This document shows positions 27,565 through 34,774 of a DNA stretch of 64,000 nt, one piece after another. The stretch comes from Abiotrophia sp. HMSC24B09 (GTDB taxonomy: Bacteria > Bacillota > Bacilli > Lactobacillales > Aerococcaceae). The notes under the pieces were generated by a model. That model searched no databases and had not been told where the DNA came from. It was given only the letters and a program-made list of their open reading frames with translations. The stretch covers positions 430,996 through 494,995 of the forward strand of contig NZ_KV822195.1 in assembly GCF_001815865.1 (NCBI RefSeq), given 5' to 3'. The first letter of the stretch is position 1; the number at the start of each line of letters is the position of its first letter. Made by a program: the position numbers and the translations under genes.

Positions 27565-27594
27565 ATCCGACGCATAGCTGGCGTCGGATTTTTT
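27565..27594 (+). terminator. Leader terminator T2
   Basis: ATCCGACGC (27565-27573) pairs perfectly with GCGTCGGAT (27581-27589) around ATAGCTG, followed by TTTTT. The left arm and loop contain S5, so pairing of S5 with S4 would prevent this terminator. Confidence 0.9.
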
Positions 27595-27633
27595 GTTGCT
27601 AACTAATTCTTATCAGAAAAAAGGAGATTTATT

Positions 27634-28614
27634 ATGAAAAAAGTAGTTAAATTTGTCGTACTATTCTTTGCTTTAATTCTTATTGCAGGCCAAGGCCTAG
27701 TGGCGCATGCAGCACCTGCCAAATTAAAAGTTGCCATCGTCCAACTTGTGACTCATCCATCCTTGGATGAAATTACCAGTGGGATTAAGGAATCCCTTGC
27801 TAGCCATGGCTACAAAGAAGGGGATAACCTAGAAATTGATTTCCAAAATGCGGAAGGGGATATGAATCTACTTCATAACATTTCAGAAGAAGTAGTAGCT
27901 AAAGAGCCGGATTTAATCTTTGCCATCACCACTCCAGTGGCACAATCTTTACAACAGGCCACCACAAAAATCCCAATCGTTCTTGCTGGTATCACGGATC
28001 CTGTCAGCGCCAAATTAGTGACAGCCTTAGACAAGACAGACGCTAATATCACTGGGGTTAGTGACTTTGCACCTTTAGAAGATCTCTTCAAGCAATTTAA
28101 GGCCCTTGACTTAGATGTTAAAACCATCGGGATGATGTACACCACTAGCGAAGACAATGCTAAAGCTGAAGTTGAAAAAGCTAAAGCTATTGCTGAAAAA
28201 TTAGGTTACAAGGTGGAAGTTAAGACCATTGACTCAACCAATGATATGGCTTTAGTTGCTGAGGAATTGGCAAGCAAGAGCCAAGCCATCTTCATTCCAA
28301 CGGATAACACCATTGCGAGTTCGATTAGCACTCTTTTAGATGTTACCGACAAGGCCAAGATTCCAGTTCTTCCAACTTACGAGAAGGCAGTCAAAGAAGG
28401 GGCCCTCTTGTCAGTCGCTATCAGCCAAACTAATATTGGTAAGCAGTCAGCAGATTTAGGTCTCAAAATTATTGATGGCACCAAAATTTCTGATTTACCA
28501 ATCGAATTTGCCAAAGAAACAGTCAAAGTCTATAACGGACAAACAGCAGAGAAGCTAGGCATTAAATTACCAAGCGACCTAAGCTCTCAATTTAAGGACT
28601 TAAGTAAGGAGTAA
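27634..28614 (+). CDS. trpX: ABC transporter substrate-binding protein, TrpX-like
   Basis: Extracellular binding protein of the family that feeds the predicted tryptophan importer TrpXYZ. The 326-residue protein has an N-terminal hydrophobic segment (residues 5-25) ending in AHAAPA, then the ABC_sub_bind fold: KVAIVQLVTHPSLDEI, IFAITTPVAQSLQ, VLAGITDPVSAKL, IFIPTDNTIASS and PTYEKAVKEGALLSV. There is no lipobox cysteine, so the protein must be held by an uncleaved membrane segment or be released. The tryptophan assignment rests on family resemblance and on the Trp-codon leader in front. It is followed 7 bases later by the permease. Confidence 0.85.
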   Translation: MKKVVKFVVLFFALILIAGQGLVAHAAPAKLKVAIVQLVTHPSLDEITSGIKESLASHGYKEGDNLEIDFQNAEGDMNLLHNISEEVVAKEPDLIFAITTPVAQSLQQATTKIPIVLAGITDPVSAKLVTALDKTDANITGVSDFAPLEDLFKQFKALDLDVKTIGMMYTTSEDNAKAEVEKAKAIAEKLGYKVEVKTIDSTNDMALVAEELASKSQAIFIPTDNTIASSISTLLDVTDKAKIPVLPTYEKAVKEGALLSVAISQTNIGKQSADLGLKIIDGTKISDLPIEFAKETVKVYNGQTAEKLGIKLPSDLSSQFKDLSKE

Positions 28615-28621
28615 TTTCTAT

Positions 28622-29497
28622 ATGGGAATTTATTATAGTGCCATCGCTCAGGGGTTGCTTTACAGCCTCATGGGGATTGGGCTCTACATTACCTTTCGTA
28701 TTCTGAACTTTGCCGATCTGACCAGTGAAGCTTCCTTCTCGGTTGGGGCGGCAGTCGCAGTCAAAACCTTAACCCTAGGCTTGCACCCTGTCTTGTCCCT
28801 GATTACTGCTTTTGTGGCAGGGATGCTGACAGGCTTGGTCACTGGGCTTTTGATGACCTATTTCGAAATCCCGTCTCTCTTAGCGGGAATTATTACCTTA
28901 ACGGCCTTTTATTCTATCAACCTACGTATTATGGAGCGGGCCAACTTGAGTTTGCGCCAGGTTAAGACTCTCTATGATTTATTAACTAACCTATTAGCAG
29001 ATTCTACCATTCGAATTTTCCTGGTGGGTATTATTCTGACCTTGATTGTTATTCTATTGCTGGGCTACTTCTTTAAGACTGATTTGGGCCAATCAATGGT
29101 TGCCTCCGGCGATAATGAAGTCATGGCTCATAGTTTAGGGATCTCGGTTAAGTTAATGAAATGCTTAGCCCTCATGGCTTCCAACGGAATTATTGCGATG
29201 AGTGGAGCGTTGATTGCCCAACAGAATGGGTATGCTGATGTGGACATGGGGACCGGGACCGTGATTATCGCACTTTCTTCCATTATTATTGGGGAGATGC
29301 TCTTCAAGCAGCTGACCCTCACCATGCGCCTTGGTGCCATTGTTTTGGGTTCTGTCCTATATCGCTTGCTCTTGGTGGCCGTACTCAAGCTAGGCTTCTT
29401 GCCATCTGACTTCCGCTTGATATCTGCTTTAGTTTTAGCCATCTTCTTGGCTTTGCCAGCTATGCGTAAGAAAATTCAAGCTAAAAAATTAAGATAG
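28622..29497 (+). CDS. trpY: ABC transporter permease, TrpY-like
   Basis: A 291-residue integral membrane protein with about eight hydrophobic segments, of the branched-chain amino-acid/BMP permease type (LIVM/LivH-like). Features are GIGLYITFRILNFADLTSEA near the N-terminus, ASGDNEVMAHSLGISV, the cytoplasmic coupling loop, and GALIAQQNGYADVDMGTGT. It forms the channel of the transporter between trpX and trpZ, with 7- and 12-base gaps that show one operon. Confidence 0.87.
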   Translation: MGIYYSAIAQGLLYSLMGIGLYITFRILNFADLTSEASFSVGAAVAVKTLTLGLHPVLSLITAFVAGMLTGLVTGLLMTYFEIPSLLAGIITLTAFYSINLRIMERANLSLRQVKTLYDLLTNLLADSTIRIFLVGIILTLIVILLLGYFFKTDLGQSMVASGDNEVMAHSLGISVKLMKCLALMASNGIIAMSGALIAQQNGYADVDMGTGTVIIALSSIIIGEMLFKQLTLTMRLGAIVLGSVLYRLLLVAVLKLGFLPSDFRLISALVLAIFLALPAMRKKIQAKKLR

Positions 29498-29509
29498 GAG
29501 GATAGGATA

Positions 29510-30301
29510 ATGACCATACAACTGGATGTACAATCTATTAGCAAGACCTTCTATCGTATGCAGGATAGTCCCTTACAGGTACTAAGTGATATTTCTTTCC
29601 AAGTCCAAAAGGGTGAAATTCTGGGGATTATTGGAACTAACGGGGCAGGGAAATCTACCTTGCTCAACTGCTTGACTGGCCATACGCCTGTGACCTCAGG
29701 CAGTATTCTACTAAATGGGCAAGTTATTAGTAACCAAGCTGAAAGCAAGAATGCAGCCCTCATTAGCCGCATTTTCCAGGATCCGCGCATGGGGACCGCC
29801 CCACGTATGACGGTCTTTGAAAATCTTATGTTGGCCTCTAGACGGGGCCAAAAACCTGGCTTTAAGCGATCACTTACTAGGGATAACTATGAGGCCATGA
29901 GAAATTTATTGAGTCAGTTCCATTTGGAATTGGAAGATCGCTTAAATGTGCCGATTGAAGCCCTGTCTGGTGGCCAACGCCAAGCTATTGCTTTAATCAT
30001 GGCAACACTTAAAAGACCAGAACTCTTACTCTTAGATGAGCATACTGCCGCTTTAGATCCGCGTACTTCTCGTCAGGTTATGCAAATGACCTCTGACCTG
30101 ATTAAGAAAGAAGGGCTGACGGCGCTCATGATTACTCACCAGTTGCCAGATGCCATTGAATATTGCGACCGTATTTTGCTTATGCATAAGGGGCAGATTC
30201 AGCATATCTATGACCAGGATGAAGTCAAGAACTTGTCGGCTCCTGTCCTTTATCGCCATCTGGAAGACTTGATTGAAGCTGAAGCCCAAGCGCCATTGTA
30301 A
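29510..30301 (+). CDS. trpZ: ABC transporter ATP-binding protein, TrpZ-like
   Basis: ATPase subunit of the importer, 263 residues. Walker A GTNGAGKST is at 42-50, signature LSGGQRQAIALIMA follows, Walker B is LLLLDEHTAALDP and the switch His lies in MITHQLPDAI. AGGAGGAT precedes the ATG. In the Trp family the ATPase is encoded last, as here. Only this one ATPase is present, so a homodimer is expected. Confidence 0.9.
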   Translation: MTIQLDVQSISKTFYRMQDSPLQVLSDISFQVQKGEILGIIGTNGAGKSTLLNCLTGHTPVTSGSILLNGQVISNQAESKNAALISRIFQDPRMGTAPRMTVFENLMLASRRGQKPGFKRSLTRDNYEAMRNLLSQFHLELEDRLNVPIEALSGGQRQAIALIMATLKRPELLLLDEHTAALDPRTSRQVMQMTSDLIKKEGLTALMITHQLPDAIEYCDRILLMHKGQIQHIYDQDEVKNLSAPVLYRHLEDLIEAEAQAPL

Positions 30302-30316
30302 TGAAAGGAGTCGCAT

Positions 30317-31156
30317 ATGACACTTTTACAAGCTAGCCATGTCGTGCTACTAGGGTGCTCAAATGGCAAGACCAAGACCACTCAAGCTCAAGATAATCTG
30401 GATGCTTTGGTGAAGCTCCTGACCAGTCAATATGGTGCCAAGGTTACGATTAAGCCTAGTATTTGGCTAAATCAGGAAACGGGTGGTCACTGTCCAGCCG
30501 AGCTTAGGGCAGACTATTTGGCAAAGGCCTTAGCTGATTCTGAGGTCGACTGGATAATGGATTTGACAGGTGGAGACCTGGCTAATCAAACCTTAGCAGC
30601 CTTACCGCAAAAATTCTTCCAGCAGCTAAATCGTCAAAAGCCCGTCTACTATATGGGTTACAGTGATAATAGTGTGATTCTTAATGCCTGTTTGGCTCAT
30701 GACATGATTATACCGGTGAATTTCTTTCCCATGGCCTTGGTCTTAGATCCTACTTCGCGTGCTAAATTTGAGGCTTTCTTGCAAAATAAGCCTGAAAACG
30801 ATTTGGGAGCTTTTGGCGGAAACATTCGTTGTTTTCTCAAACTAGCTGGCACTAGTTTCTGGCCACAAGATATAGTAGGGCGTCGCTTATACCTAGAAGC
30901 TAGTTCGGGTTCCTTAGAGCGAATTCAGTCCATGCTAGTCCAGCTTAGTCAGTTAATTACTTTAGATAATTTAAGCGAAATTTGTCTGGGACAATTCAAT
31001 GAATTAGACGATAAGGGACAGCGACCAATTTTAGTGGACTATCTTAGTAGTTTGACGGAGACAGCCATCACTGAAAATTTCTATTTGGGGCATCGTTTCC
31101 CCCTTGCGCCCTTTATTTATCATAGTATTAGTGATGCAACTCTTCCGGAAAACTAA
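30317..31156 (+). CDS. S66-family (LD-carboxypeptidase/MccF-like) peptidase homologue
   Basis: A 279-residue cytoplasmic protein that resembles the S66 serine peptidases, which cleave murein LD-peptides or, as MccF, peptidyl-nucleotide antibiotics. The putative triad is Ser116 in MGYSDNS, Glu194 in LYLEAS and His259 in YLGHRFP, in the right order and spacing, and GGNIRCFLKLAGT matches the usual central loop. It follows trpZ by 15 bases with an AAAGGAG site, so it appears to be the fourth gene of the tryptophan-controlled operon. Why a peptidase is coupled to a tryptophan importer is not clear; release of amino acids from imported peptides is one possibility. Confidence 0.78.
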   Translation: MTLLQASHVVLLGCSNGKTKTTQAQDNLDALVKLLTSQYGAKVTIKPSIWLNQETGGHCPAELRADYLAKALADSEVDWIMDLTGGDLANQTLAALPQKFFQQLNRQKPVYYMGYSDNSVILNACLAHDMIIPVNFFPMALVLDPTSRAKFEAFLQNKPENDLGAFGGNIRCFLKLAGTSFWPQDIVGRRLYLEASSGSLERIQSMLVQLSQLITLDNLSEICLGQFNELDDKGQRPILVDYLSSLTETAITENFYLGHRFPLAPFIYHSISDATLPEN

Positions 31157-31230
31157 AAAAGACAGAAAACTCATCTGAAAAATAGTGAACTTTGGCTAGA
31201 GAGAAGTAACTTAACGTTCGTGAAGTGGCA

Positions 31231-31240
31231 CTATATGTAG
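31231..31240. promoter_or_regulatory. NrdR-like box 1
   Basis: CTATATGTAG, within GCACTATATGTAGTAG, keeps the CWATATNTWG core of the NrdR box. Its twin begins exactly 41 bases downstream, close to four helical turns, as expected for paired NrdR sites. Confidence 0.6.
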
Positions 31241-31271
31241 TAGGTAAAATTTGTTAAACCAAAAATTTTTA

Positions 31272-31281
31272 CTATATATAG
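31272..31281. promoter_or_regulatory. NrdR-like box 2
   Basis: CTATATATAG has a perfect NrdR core and directly abuts the -35 element of the nrdH promoter, a position suited to repression. Confidence 0.6.
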
Positions 31282-31282
31282 A

Positions 31283-31311
31283 TTGCCTTTTCCTTCGAAA
31301 CAGGGTATGAT
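31283..31311 (+). promoter_or_regulatory. Promoter of nrdH
   Basis: TTGCCT (31283-31288), 17 bases, TATGAT (31306-31311). The ribosome binding site GAAGGAGGG follows near 31326. Confidence 0.65.
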
Positions 31312-31343
31312 AGTAAAGTAAATTCGAAGGAGGGATTCGAACG

Positions 31344-31571
31344 ATGAAGAAAATAACGGTATACTCAAAACCAAACTGTATGCAGTGTGATTTTACTAAG
31401 CGTTTCTTAGATCAGCACAATCTGGAATATACAGCTGTAGACGTTATGCAAGATAGCGATGCCCTAGCTCGTGTACAAGCTCTAGGCTTCCAATCGCTAC
31501 CTGTTGTCGTAGCGGACGGTGTTGAACCATTTTTTGGTTTCCGTCCAGATATGCTTGAACAATTAGCATAA
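31344..31571 (+). CDS. nrdH: Glutaredoxin-like NrdH-redoxin
   Basis: A 75-residue electron donor for the class Ib ribonucleotide reductase NrdEF. It has the thioredoxin-type fold with active site Cys12-Met-Gln-Cys15 (KPNCMQC), the cis-Pro loop QSLPVVV, and the C-terminal FFGFRPDML that is typical of NrdH. It is monocistronic here: an upstream promoter with two NrdR-like boxes and a downstream bidirectional terminator enclose it, and nrdI, nrdE and nrdF are not in the window. The NrdR-like boxes suggest coregulation with a distant nrdEF locus. Confidence 0.9.
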   Translation: MKKITVYSKPNCMQCDFTKRFLDQHNLEYTAVDVMQDSDALARVQALGFQSLPVVVADGVEPFFGFRPDMLEQLA

Positions 31572-31581
31572 AAAGAAAAAA

Positions 31582-31615
31582 CCCGGTTTACGCCTTATAG
31601 AGTAAACCGGGCTCT
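31582..31615. terminator. Bidirectional terminator between nrdH and the AraC-family gene
   Basis: CCCGGTTTAC (31582-31591) pairs perfectly with GTAAACCGGG (31602-31611); CTCTTTT follows on the right and A-rich sequence lies on the left, which gives a T-run for the minus strand. Confidence 0.9.
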
Positions 31616-31616
31616 T

Positions 31617-32780
31617 TTATTTTAGAAGTTGCTTTGCATAGTGTGAAGGACTCATGCCGTATTCTTGGGTGAAGACTCGTGAAAAGTACTGTAGGGACCC
31701 GTATCCCAAGGTTTCAGCAATCTCAGATAGGGTTAATTTAGATTCTTTGATTAGAAGCTTACTACGCTTTAGGCGAAGTTGGTTGATATAGTTTTTAGGT
31801 GTCGTGTTGGCATATTTCTTAAATAACAACTGTAGGGTTGAGCGCGATAAACTGAAGTGATTAACCAAATCATTTACCTGATTCTCAGCTTCCACATGAT
31901 GATGTAGATAATCGACAATGGACTGGAAGAGTTCGTTCTCGTAATTTTCTCGCATAGAAGTACTTGGTTCATCATAGAAGGCTTGATCACTCTTAAGCAT
32001 CTGGATAATGACCGATTTGAAGAGTGTAATCATTTCATCAGCGTAAAAGGGTGCACTGGGACGATTAGATAATTCTACCATTTTTTCGATAACTTGGGTG
32101 TAGTGATTGCTGAGATGTACAATTTTATTTTTAAGTTCGGGGCTAATACCACTTGCTTGGAACATAATGGATAGATAGGTAGATACGCCTTCTTTCTTAA
32201 CCATTTGGCTGTGTCGCTGATTAGGATAATAGAGCATGCAATCATGCCGCTTGGCAACATGCTTCAGGCCTTCTACTTCATGAACAAGTTCACCTTGGTC
32301 AACAATGGTCATTTCAAAGTAGTCATGTTGATCGTTGACGAAACGGTAAGGAGCAGTCTTGACTTGATAGAAGAAACCATAGACTTTTTCAATTTTGATT
32401 TCTTCTACAAAGTCTCTGACTTTAAGGGCTTGCTTAGCAGCCACTAATTCTGGACGATGGTTAAAGCGGGGTTCTAAAAGAATGCTACATTCATCTGTAA
32501 TAGATAAGATGTTAAAGCAAATATTAGCATGTAACTCAATCGAGCCTTGCAAAACAAACTCTTGGTAAGTGTCCACTAGATAGGGATTGTGGGTCATAAT
32601 GATCAGCGCAATACCACTGTGAGCGGTGATCGTAACAGTATCAGGAAATTTCAGAAAACTATCTGACTTCTGGCGATTGATGGTGAGGGCTTTTTTTGTA
32701 TGCTTATGACTATCAAATTCAAAATTAGTGAGGGTATCAAAATAGTCAGCATGAGCAAAAGCGGATGTCTTAATGTACAT
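31617..32780 (-). CDS. AraC/XylS-family transcriptional regulator
   Basis: A 387-residue regulator. The C-terminal AraC DNA-binding domain (about 288-387) has two helix-turn-helix units: VNDLVNHFSLSRSTLQLLFK and LSEIAETLGYGSLQYFSRVF, ending in GMSPSHYAKQL. The long N-terminal part contains a cupin-like sensing region around 175-225 (FEMTIVDQGELVHEVEGL, CMLYYPNQRHSQ), preceded by about 160 residues that I do not recognise. It is divergent from the orphan PTS IIB gene, and direct repeats lie between them, so the IIB gene is its likely target. A sugar-related ligand is inference. Confidence 0.85.
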   Translation of the reverse strand: MYIKTSAFAHADYFDTLTNFEFDSHKHTKKALTINRQKSDSFLKFPDTVTITAHSGIALIIMTHNPYLVDTYQEFVLQGSIELHANICFNILSITDECSILLEPRFNHRPELVAAKQALKVRDFVEEIKIEKVYGFFYQVKTAPYRFVNDQHDYFEMTIVDQGELVHEVEGLKHVAKRHDCMLYYPNQRHSQMVKKEGVSTYLSIMFQASGISPELKNKIVHLSNHYTQVIEKMVELSNRPSAPFYADEMITLFKSVIIQMLKSDQAFYDEPSTSMRENYENELFQSIVDYLHHHVEAENQVNDLVNHFSLSRSTLQLLFKKYANTTPKNYINQLRLKRSKLLIKESKLTLSEIAETLGYGSLQYFSRVFTQEYGMSPSHYAKQLLK

Positions 32781-32847
32781 GGGATCACCCCTAATATTTA
32801 TAACATATTTACCTTTTTAGTATACCTCAATTTTGGATAATAATCAC

Positions 32848-32889
32848 TAAAAATGTCCTGAAAGTTAAAAAGGATAAATTAAAAATGTC
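32848..32889. promoter_or_regulatory. Direct repeats, candidate AraC-family operator
   Basis: TAAAAATGTC occurs at 32848-32857 and again at 32880-32889, 32 bases apart (three helical turns). They lie upstream of the IIB promoter at about -60 and -92 and next to a -10-like TATACT of the divergent regulator gene (minus strand, 32819-32824). Direct repeats are the usual binding form of AraC-family activators. Confidence 0.6.
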
Positions 32890-32908
32890 TAAGATTCCAT
32901 CAATACAG

Positions 32909-32937
32909 TTGTATCTAGCCTTAAATAGCATTATACT
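32909..32937 (+). promoter_or_regulatory. Promoter of the PTS IIB gene
   Basis: TTGTAT (32909-32914), 17 bases, TATACT (32932-32937). The imperfect -35 fits a promoter that needs an activator. Confidence 0.6.
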
Positions 32938-32981
32938 ATTGTTTGTAGAAAGTATTTAGTCATGAGAGGAAGGAAATCTCA

Positions 32982-33446
32982 ATGCCAACAATCGAAATGG
33001 CCAGAGTTGATAATCGACTCATTCATGGCCAGATTTCAGTTCGATGGTGCAGTAAACTCGAAATCAATACAATCATTGTCGTCAACGATGCGGTTGCACA
33101 AAACAAGGTACAACAAGGCTTGCTAGATATGGCTGTTCCAGATGACTACCATACACGCTACTACACCTTACAACAAGCCATTGACAAGCTACCTAATCTG
33201 TCTTCAGACAAAAAAATGTTACTCATTTTTGAGAATATCCAAGACCTACGTAGCTTGGTAGCTGCGGGAGTTAAAATCCCATACATCAATATCGGCAACT
33301 TGGATATGTCACCTGGCAAACGTCATATTGCAGCCTCAACTTCCTTAAGCCAAGAGGAAATGGATTGGCTGGATAGTCAGGCTCAAGCAGGGACTAAGGT
33401 TGAAGTAAGACGAATTCCGTCCGAAGAAGCAACCTATGTATTTTAA
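32982..33446 (+). CDS. PTS mannose/fructose/sorbose-family IIB protein, orphan
   Basis: Phosphocarrier of the mannose-type phosphotransferase system, 154 residues. The phosphorylated His15 lies in RVDNRLIHGQISVRW, and NIGNLDMSPGKRHIAAS matches the family core. AGGAAGGAAAT precedes the ATG. No IIA, IIC or IID gene is adjacent: a terminator and a GNAT gene follow, so the protein must work with components encoded elsewhere or act as a phosphorylation-dependent regulator. The divergent AraC-family gene and direct repeats suggest dedicated control. Confidence 0.88.
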   Translation: MPTIEMARVDNRLIHGQISVRWCSKLEINTIIVVNDAVAQNKVQQGLLDMAVPDDYHTRYYTLQQAIDKLPNLSSDKKMLLIFENIQDLRSLVAAGVKIPYINIGNLDMSPGKRHIAASTSLSQEEMDWLDSQAQAGTKVEVRRIPSEEATYVF

Positions 33447-33453
33447 GCTTTAG

Positions 33454-33487
33454 AACAAGTCCAGGCCCTTGGTTTGGGCTTGTTTTT
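33454..33487 (+). terminator. Intrinsic terminator after the IIB gene
   Basis: AACAAGTCC (33454-33462) pairs with GGGCTTGTT (33476-33484; one G-T pair), followed by TTTTT. Confidence 0.75.
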
Positions 33488-33516
33488 CAATTTTTGTAAA
33501 TGTTAGGAAGTGCCCT

Positions 33517-34080
33517 ATGATACGCCCAGCCCAGGCCAGTGATGTGCCTGCTCTCTATGATTTGATGGTCATAATCTGGCAGGATATGGAGTTTGAACCA
33601 TTTGTGACTTTAGATTCTCAGACTTTTAAAGAGGCTATGATTCAACATCTCTTAGATACTAAGCAAAAGTATAATTACCAAAATTGTTGGGTCTATCAAG
33701 CTAGACATACAGGCCAGATTCAGGGTCTAGTCTTAGGTTACCCTGGTAACTTAGAATCCACTTATGACCGTCTCATAGAGCAACATTTCGGTGATCACAC
33801 AGAGTTAGGAGATTTCTCTTTGACTCGTGAAAGTCGAGACGATGAATGGTACATTGATATGCTAGTCGTAGCTCCTCAAGCTCGAGGATTTGGCATTGCG
33901 AGCTCCCTTATCAAGCATCTAGAAACTATTCACAAACCAGGAACTGTTTTGGGCCTTAATTGCGACTTAGTCAATCCCAGAGCCAAGGCCCTTTACCGTC
34001 GCTTGGGCTTTGAGGTCAGAGACCGAGTCACTTTCTCAGGCCATGACTACCACCATATGCAAAAAATCGTAAGCCCCTAG
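33517..34080 (+). CDS. GNAT-family N-acetyltransferase
   Basis: A 187-residue acetyl-CoA-dependent acetyltransferase starting at ATG 33517, preceded by GGAAGTG; the longer frame from 33469 crosses the terminator stem. Motif A is IDMLVVAPQARGFGIASSLIKHLE (acetyl-CoA pyrophosphate loop R/Q-x-x-G-x-G/A), followed by NPRAKALYRRLGFEV. The substrate cannot be told. It ends 8 bases before the nuclease gene. Confidence 0.85.
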   Translation: MIRPAQASDVPALYDLMVIIWQDMEFEPFVTLDSQTFKEAMIQHLLDTKQKYNYQNCWVYQARHTGQIQGLVLGYPGNLESTYDRLIEQHFGDHTELGDFSLTRESRDDEWYIDMLVVAPQARGFGIASSLIKHLETIHKPGTVLGLNCDLVNPRAKALYRRLGFEVRDRVTFSGHDYHHMQKIVSP

Positions 34081-34088
34081 GAGGATGT

Positions 34089-34760
34089 ATGAACTTTAAA
34101 GACTACACAGCTAAAGATTGGATTCGCTTAGTCATTGGTCTCTTAATTCTGGTGCTAATCTGGTATTTCCGTCCGGGTGGCCAGGATAGCCCTAAGGACA
34201 AGAATCACAACCCTGAGTCTAGCCAACGAGCGCAAAATTCAGGCTCTACTAGTGAGCAGATTGATATCAAGGCTTTTACTGGGACCAACTATCAAGTCCT
34301 ACCAAAAGGCCAGAAAATACCAGTTAACTTTGTTCGCATTGTAGATGGGGATACGGTCGTTCTTTCATTAAATGGCCACGAATTTCGGACCCGTTATCTG
34401 ATGATTGATACGCCAGAATCGGTTAAGGAAGGTCTCAAGCCTCAGCCATATGGTAAAGATGCGGCCCATCGCAACCAAGAATTACTGACCAATGCTAAGC
34501 AGGTCAGCCTTGAGTTCGACAAGGGGCCTTATGCCGATGATTATGACCGGGCGCTTGCCTATGTCTATGCCGATGACAAATTAGTTTCCCTAGAATTAGT
34601 CAAGGAAGGTTTGGCTTCAGTTTCCTATGTCAATCCTCCTAACAACAGTCAAGAAAAGACCCTGAGACAGGCCCAAAAGCAAGCTAAGAATGCCAAAAAG
34701 GGTATCTGGTCCATCCCCAACTACGTCAATGATAAGGGGAAATTTACTATCCAAGAATAA
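34089..34760 (+). CDS. Thermonuclease-like (SNase) secreted or membrane-anchored nuclease
   Basis: A 223-residue nuclease of the micrococcal nuclease family. Residues 11-27 form a membrane anchor, residues 28-65 are a polar linker, and the OB-fold nuclease domain follows. The staphylococcal active site can be mapped: Asp88 (VDGDTV), Arg102 and Asp107-Glu110 (RYLMIDTPE), and Arg154 (DYDRALAY). AGGAGGAT overlaps the end of the GNAT gene. It is predicted to cut extracellular DNA and RNA, for nutrition or for escape from DNA traps. It lies 14 bases before the CapA-like gene. Confidence 0.9.
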   Translation: MNFKDYTAKDWIRLVIGLLILVLIWYFRPGGQDSPKDKNHNPESSQRAQNSGSTSEQIDIKAFTGTNYQVLPKGQKIPVNFVRIVDGDTVVLSLNGHEFRTRYLMIDTPESVKEGLKPQPYGKDAAHRNQELLTNAKQVSLEFDKGPYADDYDRALAYVYADDKLVSLELVKEGLASVSYVNPPNNSQEKTLRQAQKQAKNAKKGIWSIPNYVNDKGKFTIQE

Positions 34761-34774
34761 GAGAGGAATCGCCT

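Larger units (their letters stand above)
27342..27594 (+). promoter_or_regulatory. Predicted ribosome-mediated tryptophan attenuator of trpXYZ
   Basis: Five alternating complementary segments can be seen: S1 CATAGATA (27412-27419, at the end of the leader peptide), S2 TATCTATGTAG (27474-27484), S3 CTGCATAG (27502-27509), S4 CTATGCGT (27524-27531) and S5 ACGCATAG (27570-27577). S1:S2 and S3:S4 leave S5 free, so terminators T1 and T2 form. If a ribosome stalls at the Trp codons and covers S1, S2:S3 (8 pairs, one G-T) and S4:S5 (8 perfect pairs) form and break both terminators. Extra local hairpins are TTGGAA/TTCCAA (27430-27444) and GATACAG/CTGTATC (27447-27477). No T-box signature is present. 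Confidence 0.78.

Noticed and set aside
27342..27633. T-box riboswitch in front of trpX
   Set aside because: The conserved T-box core (AGGGTGG-type sequence pairing with the tRNA acceptor end) is not found, whereas a Trp-rich leader frame and alternating segments are.
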